Shown here one piece after another: positions 1 to 5,503 of a DNA stretch of 6,066 nucleotides (position 1 is the stretch's first letter; the number at the start of each line of letters is the position of its first letter). The notes beneath the pieces are model-generated. The model ran no database searches. It was not told where the DNA came from and was given only the letters and a program-made list of their open reading frames with translations. A program made the position numbers and the translations under genes. Source of the DNA: Pseudothermotoga sp. (GTDB taxonomy: Bacteria > Thermotogota > Thermotogae > Thermotogales > DSM-5069); assembly GCA_028276125.1 (NCBI GenBank), contig JAPYWY010000107.1:1-6066 (forward strand). The letters run 5' to 3'.

Positions 1-510
1 AGAATGATCCTAGATGAGTTCGAAGTCCTGGCACCGGACGTAGAAGAGTCCGCGTTCTCAACGCCACAAGAGACGGCGGAAAAACTTGCCTTGATGAAGG
101 CGATCAAAGTCTTCGAACAAAACAAGGATGCCATCGTCATCGCTGCCGACACGGTGGTCGATCTCGATGGAGAGATACTTGGCAAGCCGTCGGATGAGTT
201 CGAAGCTCGTCAGCAACTCCTCAAACTTATGAAACGATGGCACTTGGTGCACACCGCTGTCGCCATCGTGAGTGAATCCGAAATTTGGTTGAAGTTGAAG
301 AGCGCGAAGGTCAAATTCAGGGAGGTTCCCATGGATTTCGTCTCTTTCTACGCTTTCAAGCATTCGTTGGATAAGGCTGGTTCTTACGGACTTCAGGACA
401 TCGGCGCGGTCTTCGTTGAGTCCATCGCCGGCGATCCGTACGTCGTGGTGGGCTTACCAATCTACGAAGTGTGGAGTTATCTTCGTTCTAAGGGGGTTCT
501 CGCGTGCTGA
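1..510 (+). CDS. maf: Maf family nucleotide pyrophosphatase, 5'-truncated by window edge
   Basis: Maf proteins hydrolyse nucleoside triphosphates to monophosphate and pyrophosphate in the cytoplasm; the YhdE-type branch prefers dTTP/UTP and modified pyrimidines. The frame is open from base 1. The ATG at 4 falls just where family members read ...FEV..PDVEE, after the missing N-terminal SSSPRR phosphate-binding loop, so it is internal and roughly 20-25 residues lie outside the window. Counting from that ATG, visible signatures are DVEE (12-15), LALMKA (28-33), AADTVV with the catalytic-type Asp49, GKP (60-62), and DKAGSYGLQD (123-132) with Gln131, followed by VVGLP. The usual LSGRWH..YTG segment reads LMKRWHLVHTA, so the Ser-Gly pair is replaced by Met-Lys. 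The 3' end overlaps radC by 7 bases, which implies translational coupling. Family assignment is secure; the exact substrate is inferred. Confidence 0.93.
   Translation, partial: RMILDEFEVLAPDVEESAFSTPQETAEKLALMKAIKVFEQNKDAIVIAADTVVDLDGEILGKPSDEFEARQQLLKLMKRWHLVHTAVAIVSESEIWLKLKSAKVKFREVPMDFVSFYAFKHSLDKAGSYGLQDIGAVFVESIAGDPYVVVGLPIYEVWSYLRSKGVLAC
491..496 (+). promoter_or_regulatory. Shine-Dalgarno site of radC
   Basis: AGGGGG lies inside the end of maf, 7 bases before the GTG at 504. It supports that GTG as the radC start, since no ATG in frame lies nearby except Met8, which would cut into the conserved RPRE segment. Confidence 0.7.
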
Positions 511-1163
511 GACCACGTGAAAGGATGAAGCTGGCAGGACCAGAGAGTTTGTCCAACGTTGAGCTTCTTGCGATCATCTTGAGGACGGGAAGAAAGGGTA
601 GGAGTGTGAGTGAACTCGCACAGGAGATCATGGATCGATTCGATGGTTCTCTGAGATCCCTCTGTAACGCGTCGCTCGAAGAGATCGCGGCGCTCGACGG
701 AGTTGGGTTGGCAAAGGCGGCCAGCATCAAGGCGGCGTTCGAACTTGGGAAGCGTCTTTACGCGGAGCTTTCGAAACCACGCACAGTTCTGAACAGCCCC
801 TCTGCAATCTTCGAGTTCTGCCACGAAATGAGATTCTACGAGAAAGAAATCGCGCGTGTTCTGCTGCTCGACAGCAAGCTTTCTTTGATAACCTATAGCG
901 ATGTCACGATAGGCACCAACAACCAGGCCTTGCTGCATCCGAGGGATGTCTTCCGATTGGCGGTGCGAGCCAACGCGAACGCACTGATCCTCGTGCACAA
1001 CCATCCTTCTGGAGATCCTTCGCCAAGCAAAGACGACGAGCGGGTCACGCTGAGTATGGCTGAAGCTGGAAAGATCTTGGGTATAAGGCTCGTGGATCAC
1101 ATCATCGTTGGTAAGGACAACTATTACAGCTTCAGAGCTGCTGGAAAGATCGGCGAAGATTGA
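504..1163 (+). CDS. radC: RadC family protein (JAB/MPN domain, UPF0758)
   Basis: This is a full-length RadC/UPF0758 protein of 219 residues, close to the family's usual ~220. Residues 1-90 form the N-terminal part: the RPRERM..AGPESLSNVELLAIILRTG signature (3-29), then a helix-hairpin-helix (LDGVGLAKAASI, 64-75) typical of DNA contact. Residues ~95-218 form the MPN/JAB domain with an intact JAMM zinc motif: His165, His167, Ser175 and Asp178 in HNHPSGDPSPSKDD, plus an upstream glutamate (Glu113 or Glu115) as candidate catalytic acid and the VDHIIVG segment (197-203). The fold predicts a zinc metallopeptidase-like site, but no substrate is established; the historical link to DNA repair in E. 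coli was later questioned. The GTG start is chosen from the SD at 491-496 and the N-terminal homology. It overlaps maf by 7 bases, so the two are probably co-translated. Confidence 0.95.
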   Translation: MLRPRERMKLAGPESLSNVELLAIILRTGRKGRSVSELAQEIMDRFDGSLRSLCNASLEEIAALDGVGLAKAASIKAAFELGKRLYAELSKPRTVLNSPSAIFEFCHEMRFYEKEIARVLLLDSKLSLITYSDVTIGTNNQALLHPRDVFRLAVRANANALILVHNHPSGDPSPSKDDERVTLSMAEAGKILGIRLVDHIIVGKDNYYSFRAAGKIGED

Positions 1164-1171
1164 TCGAGCCG

Positions 1172-1180
1172 TGGTAGAAT
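1172..1180 (+). promoter_or_regulatory. Possible extended -10 promoter element
   Basis: TGGTAGAAT fits an extended -10 (TG-N-TAGAAT; 5 of 6 to TATAAT) in the only intergenic gap of the window longer than 15 bases. Transcription would start near 1187 and give a leader of about 30 bases before the GTG at 1216. No good -35 box sits 16-18 bases upstream; TTGATC at 1160-1165 is only 9 bases away. The call rests on the -10 alone. Confidence 0.4.
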
Positions 1181-1202
1181 TAGCAATGGAAAAAATTCCT
1201 TC

Positions 1203-1210
1203 GGAGTGAG
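1203..1210 (+). promoter_or_regulatory. Shine-Dalgarno site of the 398-residue ORF
   Basis: GGAGTGAG precedes the GTG at 1216, with GGAG ending 9 bases before the start. The nearby ATG at 1223 is in another frame, so this site decides in favour of the GTG. Confidence 0.6.
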
Positions 1211-1215
1211 AGATC

Positions 1216-2412
1216 GTGCAGGATGAAAAGGACGAAAGGATCCTGAACCTTTTGCGTTTGAAGGAAGAGCTGGAAAAGGACCTCAAAAAGAAGGGAATTC
1301 TGCGTGAGCGTCGTGTCGAGCAACGAAAGCAAACCAGTCAGCCAAAGATCGAACTCGAGCACGATGTTGACCTACCTGTGGAAAACATATGGACTGTGCA
1401 CGATCTAAACCATTACGCTTATGGGATCTCAGATGACGTGATACAAAGATCTCTTCAGAGAAGGCTTCATTCTGTGAAAGACGAGGAACACAGGTACGTG
1501 GTCGTGAATTTGATCAAACTCTTGAGGGGGGAAAAGATAGAAGCAACGAGGTTCCATTCGGTTCACACAGAATGCTTGAGAATCCTGAGTGAACTGTACT
1601 CTTTGGAAAGTGATGTGGTAAAAGACACCATTCAATTACTCAAGAAATACCCCGCACAGCCGCTCGTGTACCTCACCGCCGCTGAAGTTTTTCTGGCGTT
1701 TGGAAGGTTCAACGAAGCGTTCAAACTCTTCCAGATCTATTCGGAGATAACGAAAGATCCTTACGCAGCGTTGGTTCTCGAAGCATACACGGAAGGGCAA
1801 GTCAGTTCCTCGACGTTTGCAACCTGCGTTTCGAGGGACGGTTACAAGTCGATGCTTTTGATAATCTCCGCGCTGACGGAAGCTGAGGAGAAACTCATGA
1901 AGGTGGCACCAGTTTTGGAAAAGAGGGATTTCGCTTGCGCGCAGTATGTCTTGGCGCGGAGTAGGGGTAAAATTTCTAAATCTTTCCCTCACTGCACAAG
2001 GTTGTTGATATACAATGAAGCTTTGAAAATTTTGCAGAACCAAGATGCGAATCAAACCCTTCTCGAACAAATCGCTGCGAAGGATCCGTTGGCGAGGTTG
2101 CTCTTAGTGAGCGTCAATCTGAAGGACGAACCTGAGAAAAGCTTCCAGCAGATGAAAGCATTCTTCAACAACGTCGGTGAGATACTCTACGTTGAAACAG
2201 AGGCGAGCGACAAACCGCGCTTGGTAAGAAACTTACTCGAGTTTCCAAAAATCCCGAAAAACTTCAAGAGGGTGTCGAACGAAACGGATCTCGTACAACT
2301 GTTCGAAACGCTTTCTTCGCAAGATGTGTGGATCTTCTTTAGAGATCCGGAATATTTGAGGTTGTACTTCGGGGAGAGACATTGCAAGAACACATGCTTC
2401 TGGGAGGGTTGA
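1216..2412 (+). CDS. Uncharacterised helical protein with TPR-like segment (398 aa)
   Basis: I do not recognise a named family. The product has 398 residues, no signal peptide and no membrane segment, so it is probably cytoplasmic. Residues 1-40 are highly charged (many Lys, Glu, Arg) with heptad-like leucines and look like a short coiled coil. Residues ~45-145 are predicted mostly helical. Residues ~149-182 resemble one TPR unit: AAEVFLAFGRFNEAFKLF, then an Asp-Pro at 181-182, matching the spacing of the TPR small/large/Pro pattern. Residues 205-310 continue as leucine/alanine-rich helices. The tail (~321-389) has a more mixed, alpha/beta look and ends in HCKNTC, a Cys-x3-Cys with an adjacent His. 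Start GTG 1216 has an SD at 1203-1210. The stop lies 4 bases before the HD gene, and its last codons carry that gene's SD, so the two are almost certainly co-translated. A scaffold or adaptor role is only a guess from the TPR-like pattern. Confidence 0.85.
   Translation: MQDEKDERILNLLRLKEELEKDLKKKGILRERRVEQRKQTSQPKIELEHDVDLPVENIWTVHDLNHYAYGISDDVIQRSLQRRLHSVKDEEHRYVVVNLIKLLRGEKIEATRFHSVHTECLRILSELYSLESDVVKDTIQLLKKYPAQPLVYLTAAEVFLAFGRFNEAFKLFQIYSEITKDPYAALVLEAYTEGQVSSSTFATCVSRDGYKSMLLIISALTEAEEKLMKVAPVLEKRDFACAQYVLARSRGKISKSFPHCTRLLIYNEALKILQNQDANQTLLEQIAAKDPLARLLLVSVNLKDEPEKSFQQMKAFFNNVGEILYVETEASDKPRLVRNLLEFPKIPKNFKRVSNETDLVQLFETLSSQDVWIFFRDPEYLRLYFGERHCKNTCFWEG
2402..2408 (+). promoter_or_regulatory. 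Shine-Dalgarno site of the HD-domain gene
   Basis: GGGAGGG lies within the last codons of the preceding gene, 8 bases before the ATG at 2417. Its position ties translation of the two genes together. Confidence 0.75.
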
Positions 2413-2416
2413 GCGA

Positions 2417-2965
2417 ATGCTCGATAGAAAAACGGCTTTGGACCTTGTCAACGAACATGTGAAAACCAAAAATCTGGTGAAGCACTGTCTCGCGGTGGAA
2501 GCGATCATGAGAGCTTTGGCAACGAGGTTCAACCAGGACGCAGAAATCTGGGGTTTGGCAGGCCTGCTGCACGATCTGGATTACGAATACACGAAAGACA
2601 AACCCGAACTACACGGGCTGAAAACGGTGGAGATCCTCAAATCCCATGATGTCCCCAAAGAAGTGCTGGATGCGATTCTTGCGCATTGCGAGAAAAAGGA
2701 ACGTGAAACGCTGATGGAGCAGGCCATCTACGTCTCAGATCCAATGTCCGGTTTCATAGTGGCAGCTGCATTGATCACTCCCGAAAAGTCATTGTCAGTG
2801 ATAGATGTCGACTTTTTGAATCGACGGTTCAAAGAAAAACTGTTTGCGAAGGGAGCCAACAGACAGCAAATGATGGAATGCGAGAAGATGGGGCTGTCAC
2901 TGAACGAGTTCTTCGAAATTTCGCTGGAGGCGATGAAGGCGATAAGCAAGGACCTCGGCCTGTAA
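2417..2965 (+). CDS. HD-domain (HDIG-type) metal-dependent phosphohydrolase
   Basis: The 182-residue product is a compact single-domain HD superfamily protein. Metal-binding residues are visible in order: His23 in KHCLAVE, the paired His52-Asp53 in GLLHDLDYE, probably His66 and His90 (ILAHCE), and Asp108 in YVSDPMSGF. The last ~60 residues (RFKEKLFAKGANRQQM..CEKMGLSLNEFFEISLEAM) are the conserved tail of this small bacterial/archaeal HDIG branch, so the gene is complete. HD proteins of this kind usually remove phosphate from nucleotides or cleave cyclic nucleotides with divalent metals; the specific substrate here is unknown. The gene sits 4 bases after the 398-residue ORF and 15 bases before deoC. 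This allows the inference of a nucleotide or deoxynucleotide breakdown role that feeds deoxyribose 5-phosphate to DeoC, but nothing in the sequence proves it. No signal peptide or membrane segment was seen. Confidence 0.9.
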   Translation: MLDRKTALDLVNEHVKTKNLVKHCLAVEAIMRALATRFNQDAEIWGLAGLLHDLDYEYTKDKPELHGLKTVEILKSHDVPKEVLDAILAHCEKKERETLMEQAIYVSDPMSGFIVAAALITPEKSLSVIDVDFLNRRFKEKLFAKGANRQQMMECEKMGLSLNEFFEISLEAMKAISKDLGL

Positions 2966-2966
2966 G

Positions 2967-2976
2967 AGGGGGGTGG
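2967..2976 (+). promoter_or_regulatory. Strong G-rich Shine-Dalgarno site of deoC
   Basis: AGGGGGGTGG begins two bases after the HD gene's stop, ending 4 bases before the TTG at 2981. It is the reason for choosing the unusual TTG start; the first in-frame ATG is far downstream, inside the conserved barrel. Confidence 0.75.
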
Positions 2977-2980
2977 CAGG

Positions 2981-3721
2981 TTGAGTGCCCTCGAGGAAAA
3001 AATCGAGGAAAGGATAATCGAGTTTCAGAAGAACTACAAATTCGAACTTCCACAGCGAGTAATCCTTGCTCAGGAGGTCGTTTCGGCAATAGAGCACACA
3101 CTCTTGAGACCCACGACCACTGAGGAGGAGATAGACAGACTCTGCGACGAGGCGGTCCAGTATGGTTTCTACGGCGTATGCGTCAATCCCGTCTACGTTA
3201 GAAGAGCCGTGGAAAAGTTGAAAGACACCAGCGTCAAAGTAGTGAGTGTGGTGGGTTTCCCGCTGGGTGCCAACACTCAGTGCTGTAAAGCAAGGGAAGC
3301 TGAGGAATTGGTGGAACTTGGTGTGGACGAACTGGATATGGTGCTGAACATCTCGATGATGAAGTCCAGAGATTACAAGTACGTCTACGAAGACATCAAG
3401 TCAGTTGTGGAGGCGAGCCAGGGCAGGTGTGTGAAAGTCATCATCGAAGCGTGCTATTTGACGCAGGAAGAAAAAATCGCAGCATGCGTGATCGCGAAGC
3501 TCGCCGGAGCCAAGTTCGTCAAGACTTCGACGGGCTTTGGACCAAGTGGTGCAACAATCGAGGACGTGCACCTCATGAAATGGTGTGTGCCAGAGCTTGG
3601 GGTGAAGGCGTCTGGTGGGATAAAGAGTTATGAACAAGCGGTCAAAATGTTGCTCGCGGGTGCCAGCAGGATTGGAACGAGTTCTGGGGTGAACATAGTG
3701 AAAGAGGGGGTTTCAAAATGA
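2981..3721 (+). CDS. deoC: Deoxyribose-phosphate aldolase
   Basis: DeoC (EC 4.1.2.4) reversibly cleaves 2-deoxyribose 5-phosphate to glyceraldehyde 3-phosphate and acetaldehyde, the last step of deoxynucleoside catabolism in the cytoplasm. The 246-residue class I aldolase TIM barrel is complete. The Schiff-base lysine is Lys181 in FVKTSTGFG, the acid/base pair is Asp119 (DELDMVLN) and Lys209 (GVKASGG), and the phosphate-binding end is GTSSG (232-236). FYGVCVNPVYV (63-73) and VVGFPLGAN (90-98) are further hallmarks. The first ~35 residues are a charged helical extension like that recalled for the T. maritima enzyme, and they support the TTG start at 2981 with its strong SD. A Cys-Cys pair at 101-102 follows the GFPLGAN loop. 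The stop overlaps the next gene's ATG by 4 bases (ATGA), a classic coupled junction. Confidence 0.97.
   Translation: MSALEEKIEERIIEFQKNYKFELPQRVILAQEVVSAIEHTLLRPTTTEEEIDRLCDEAVQYGFYGVCVNPVYVRRAVEKLKDTSVKVVSVVGFPLGANTQCCKAREAEELVELGVDELDMVLNISMMKSRDYKYVYEDIKSVVEASQGRCVKVIIEACYLTQEEKIAACVIAKLAGAKFVKTSTGFGPSGATIEDVHLMKWCVPELGVKASGGIKSYEQAVKMLLAGASRIGTSSGVNIVKEGVSK
3703..3710 (+). promoter_or_regulatory. Shine-Dalgarno site of the cyclodeaminase-family gene
   Basis: AGAGGGGG lies within the last codons of deoC, 7 bases before the ATG at 3718. It confirms that start and the ATGA overlap. Confidence 0.75.
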
Positions 3722-4356
3722 GTTTTGAGAAGATGCAGATCAGAGATTTTGTGGAGAAGGTGGCCGACAAGAGCCCAACACCCGGTGGAGGTGCGGTGAG
3801 TGCGATAGTGGCATGCTTGGCTGCCGCACTCAACGAGATGGTCGCTCAGTTGACGCTCGGCCGAGAGGACTACGCCGAATGGCATGCGGAGATGGAACGT
3901 GTGACTGAGGAGATGGAAGAGATCAGGCACGTTTTGTTTGAACTTGCGGACGCGGACGCGGAAGCGTTCGACGAAGTGATGAACGCCTACAAGTTGCCCA
4001 AAGAGACGGAGGAAGAAAAGGAAAAGAGGAGAAAGTGTATACAAGAAGCTTTGAAGCGTGCTGCCCATGTTCCGTACGAGATCTGTAGATGTTGCAGGGA
4101 CATCGTCAAAGCGGCTCATGTGGTCGCGACATGGGGAAATGTGAATGCGATATCCGACGCAGTGAGCGCAGCCGAAATGGCCTATGGTGCGTTCCAGTCT
4201 GCGAAGGCCAACGTCCTGATAAACCTGAAATCGATAAAGGACGAGACCTTCGTTGAGAACATGAGACACGAGCTCAGAACCTTCACAGGAGAGGTGGAAG
4301 GAGCGCTGGAGGATGTCAGACAGATTGCCAAGCAACGCGCGGCCATCGAACTTTGA
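3718..4356 (+). CDS. Formiminotransferase-cyclodeaminase / methenyl-THF cyclohydrolase (FchA) family protein
   Basis: The product (212 residues) is the stand-alone helical cyclodeaminase domain, equal in size to single-domain homologs such as T. maritima TM1560 and clostridial FchA. Signature motifs are SPTPGGGAVSA (19-29), the helix DADAEAFDEVM (78-88), and GNVNAISDAVSAAEMA (140-155), which line the folate site in the family. Members either deaminate 5-formimino-THF to 5,10-methenyl-THF or hydrolyse methenyl-THF to 10-formyl-THF; the sequence does not separate the two. No formiminotransferase domain is fused, and none is adjacent in this window, which tilts the inference to a cyclohydrolase-like or divergent role. 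A cysteine cluster, CRCC (123-126), is unusual. The ATG start overlaps deoC by 4 bases with an SD at 3703-3710. The 3' end runs 44 bases into tgt. Family is clear; reaction is uncertain. Confidence 0.9.
   Translation: MSFEKMQIRDFVEKVADKSPTPGGGAVSAIVACLAAALNEMVAQLTLGREDYAEWHAEMERVTEEMEEIRHVLFELADADAEAFDEVMNAYKLPKETEEEKEKRRKCIQEALKRAAHVPYEICRCCRDIVKAAHVVATWGNVNAISDAVSAAEMAYGAFQSAKANVLINLKSIKDETFVENMRHELRTFTGEVEGALEDVRQIAKQRAAIEL
4298..4303 (+). promoter_or_regulatory. Shine-Dalgarno site for tgt (start-deciding)
   Basis: AAGGAG ends 9 bases before the ATG at 4313. A second SD-like GGAGG at 4308-4312 touches that ATG and is 12 bases before an in-frame TTG at 4325, so the true start may be either codon. 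ATG 4313 is preferred on codon and spacing. Confidence 0.5.
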
Positions 4357-5503
4357 GATAGTTTGTCGCGATGGTCTGGCGAGGTTGGGCAGGCTGAAGA
4401 CGCTACACGGAACGTTCGAGACACCAATCTTCATGCCTGTTGGCACCAACGCCAACGTTAAGCTCATGAGAAGCGATGAACTGAGGAGGATCGGCGCGAC
4501 CATAATCCTTTCCAACGCCTATCACATTGCCGTGAGGCCGGGACTGGAAGTCATACAACTCCACGGTGGCCTTCACAGGTTCATGGCCTGGGACGGTGGG
4601 ATCCTCACCGACAGTGGAGGATTTCAGATGTTCAGCTTGAAGAACTTCAGAAAAGTTTCCGACGAGGGCGTTACGTTCGTTTCACCGTACGATGGATCGA
4701 AGTTGTTCTTGACCCCAGAATTGTCCATGGATATCCAGAGAACCCTTGGATCGGACATCGTCATGGTTTTAGATCACTGTCCTGCGATCGATGCAGACTA
4801 CAAGGAAGCCTTCGACGCCACGAGGAGAACGCATGAGTGGGCGGAAAGATGTTTGAAGCATGGAATCAAAAAAGGACAACTGTTGTTTGCGATCGCACAG
4901 GGTGGAGCATTCGAGGATCTCAGAAGAGCCAGTGCGAGGCATCTTTCAGAAAAGGATTTCGACGGTTTTGCCGTGGGAGGTTTGAGTCTGGGTGAACCTT
5001 TCGAAATGACGCTTCGGCTCGCTCACGCAACGGTTTCGGAGCTGCCGGACGACAAACCCAGGTACTTCATGGGTGGAGGTTCCCCGAGAACCATAGTAGA
5101 GTTGGTAGCGATAGGAGTTGACATGTTCGACAGTGTCTATCCCACGAGGTTGGCCCGCCACGGGACCGCTCTGACTTCAGAGGGCAGGTTGAACGTCAAG
5201 GCTTCGCGTTACAGAAAAGATCTCTCACCCATAGATCATCGCTGCGATTGCTTGGTCTGTCAAAACTACACGAGATCCTACGTCCATCATCTGTTGAACA
5301 GGGGTGAAACACTCGCTGGAATGTTGTTGACCTACCACAATTTGTACTACATGTTCAGATTCATGGAACGGGTGAGAAAATCTATATCGGAGGGTACGCT
5401 GGAGGAAGTGAGGAGGGAGGTGGGTGAAATCTATGAAGAACGTCGTGGCGATACTGCTGACGTTCTCTTTGTTGACTACGATAGTCTTGGCCGACGTGGT
5501 TGA
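4313..5503 (+). CDS. tgt: tRNA-guanine transglycosylase (bacterial preQ1 type)
   Basis: Tgt exchanges guanine-34 for preQ1 in tRNAs with GUN anticodons (His, Asp, Asn, Tyr), on the queuosine pathway. The TIM-barrel signatures are complete: MPVGTNANVK (41-50), the base-recognition Asp100 in TDSGGFQ, Asp154 and Cys156 in LDHCPA (the Cys is typical of preQ1-specific bacterial enzymes), AIAQGG (193-198), GGLSLGE (222-228) and the nucleophile Asp273 in MFDSVYPTRLARHGTA. The zinc site is Cys311, Cys313, Cys316 and His342. At 396 residues it is longer than the ~370 usual in the family: homology begins at FEIV (14-17), so ~13 residues are an N-terminal extension encoded in the 44-base overlap with the previous gene. 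The C-terminus also extends ~10-20 residues, through a 71-base overlap with the next gene. Start 4313 is favoured over TTG 4325, but not proven. Confidence 0.95.
   Translation: MSDRLPSNARPSNFEIVCRDGLARLGRLKTLHGTFETPIFMPVGTNANVKLMRSDELRRIGATIILSNAYHIAVRPGLEVIQLHGGLHRFMAWDGGILTDSGGFQMFSLKNFRKVSDEGVTFVSPYDGSKLFLTPELSMDIQRTLGSDIVMVLDHCPAIDADYKEAFDATRRTHEWAERCLKHGIKKGQLLFAIAQGGAFEDLRRASARHLSEKDFDGFAVGGLSLGEPFEMTLRLAHATVSELPDDKPRYFMGGGSPRTIVELVAIGVDMFDSVYPTRLARHGTALTSEGRLNVKASRYRKDLSPIDHRCDCLVCQNYTRSYVHHLLNRGETLAGMLLTYHNLYYMFRFMERVRKSISEGTLEEVRREVGEIYEERRGDTADVLFVDYDSLGRRG
5412..5422 (+). promoter_or_regulatory. Shine-Dalgarno site of the exported protein gene
   Basis: GGAGGGAGGTG lies inside tgt, with the GGAGGTG core ending 10 bases before the ATG at 5433. 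A near-perfect anti-SD match inside another gene is good support for a real internal start here. Confidence 0.75.

Noticed and set aside
504..1163. RadC as part of a defence or mobile-element system
   Set aside because: RadC-like JAB proteins occur on mobile elements, but here the gene is overlapped with maf in a housekeeping context, with no integrase, repeats, toxin or composition change nearby.
1160..1180. TTGATC as a -35 box for TAGAAT
   Set aside because: The spacer is 9 bases, far below the 16-18 needed, so only the extended -10 was kept.
1188..1199. GGAAAAAATTCC inverted repeat before the 398-residue ORF
   Set aside because: The stem is only 4 base pairs with a 4-base A loop and no U-run; too weak for a terminator or riboswitch element.
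477..1286. Antisense open frame (269 codons) opposite radC
   Set aside because: It begins with a Ser-rich run and shows no domain; it mirrors radC, whose JAMM and HhH motifs are intact on the + strand.
2878..3123. Plus-strand 81-codon frame bridging the HD gene and deoC
   Set aside because: It is out of frame with both real genes, Gly/Arg-rich because of the G-run SD, and lacks its own SD.
4340..4360. Possible frameshift joining the cyclodeaminase gene and tgt
   Set aside because: Both proteins are complete by homology: the first ends at family-typical length, and Tgt homology starts cleanly at FEIV, so an overlap explains the junction better than a broken fusion.
3628..4515. Long antisense open frame (295 codons) opposite deoC end, the cyclodeaminase gene and tgt start
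   Set aside because: It lies wholly across three well-supported genes, its translation has low-complexity, Phe/Leu/His/Arg-rich character with no family motif, and there is no SD. It is a codon-bias shadow.
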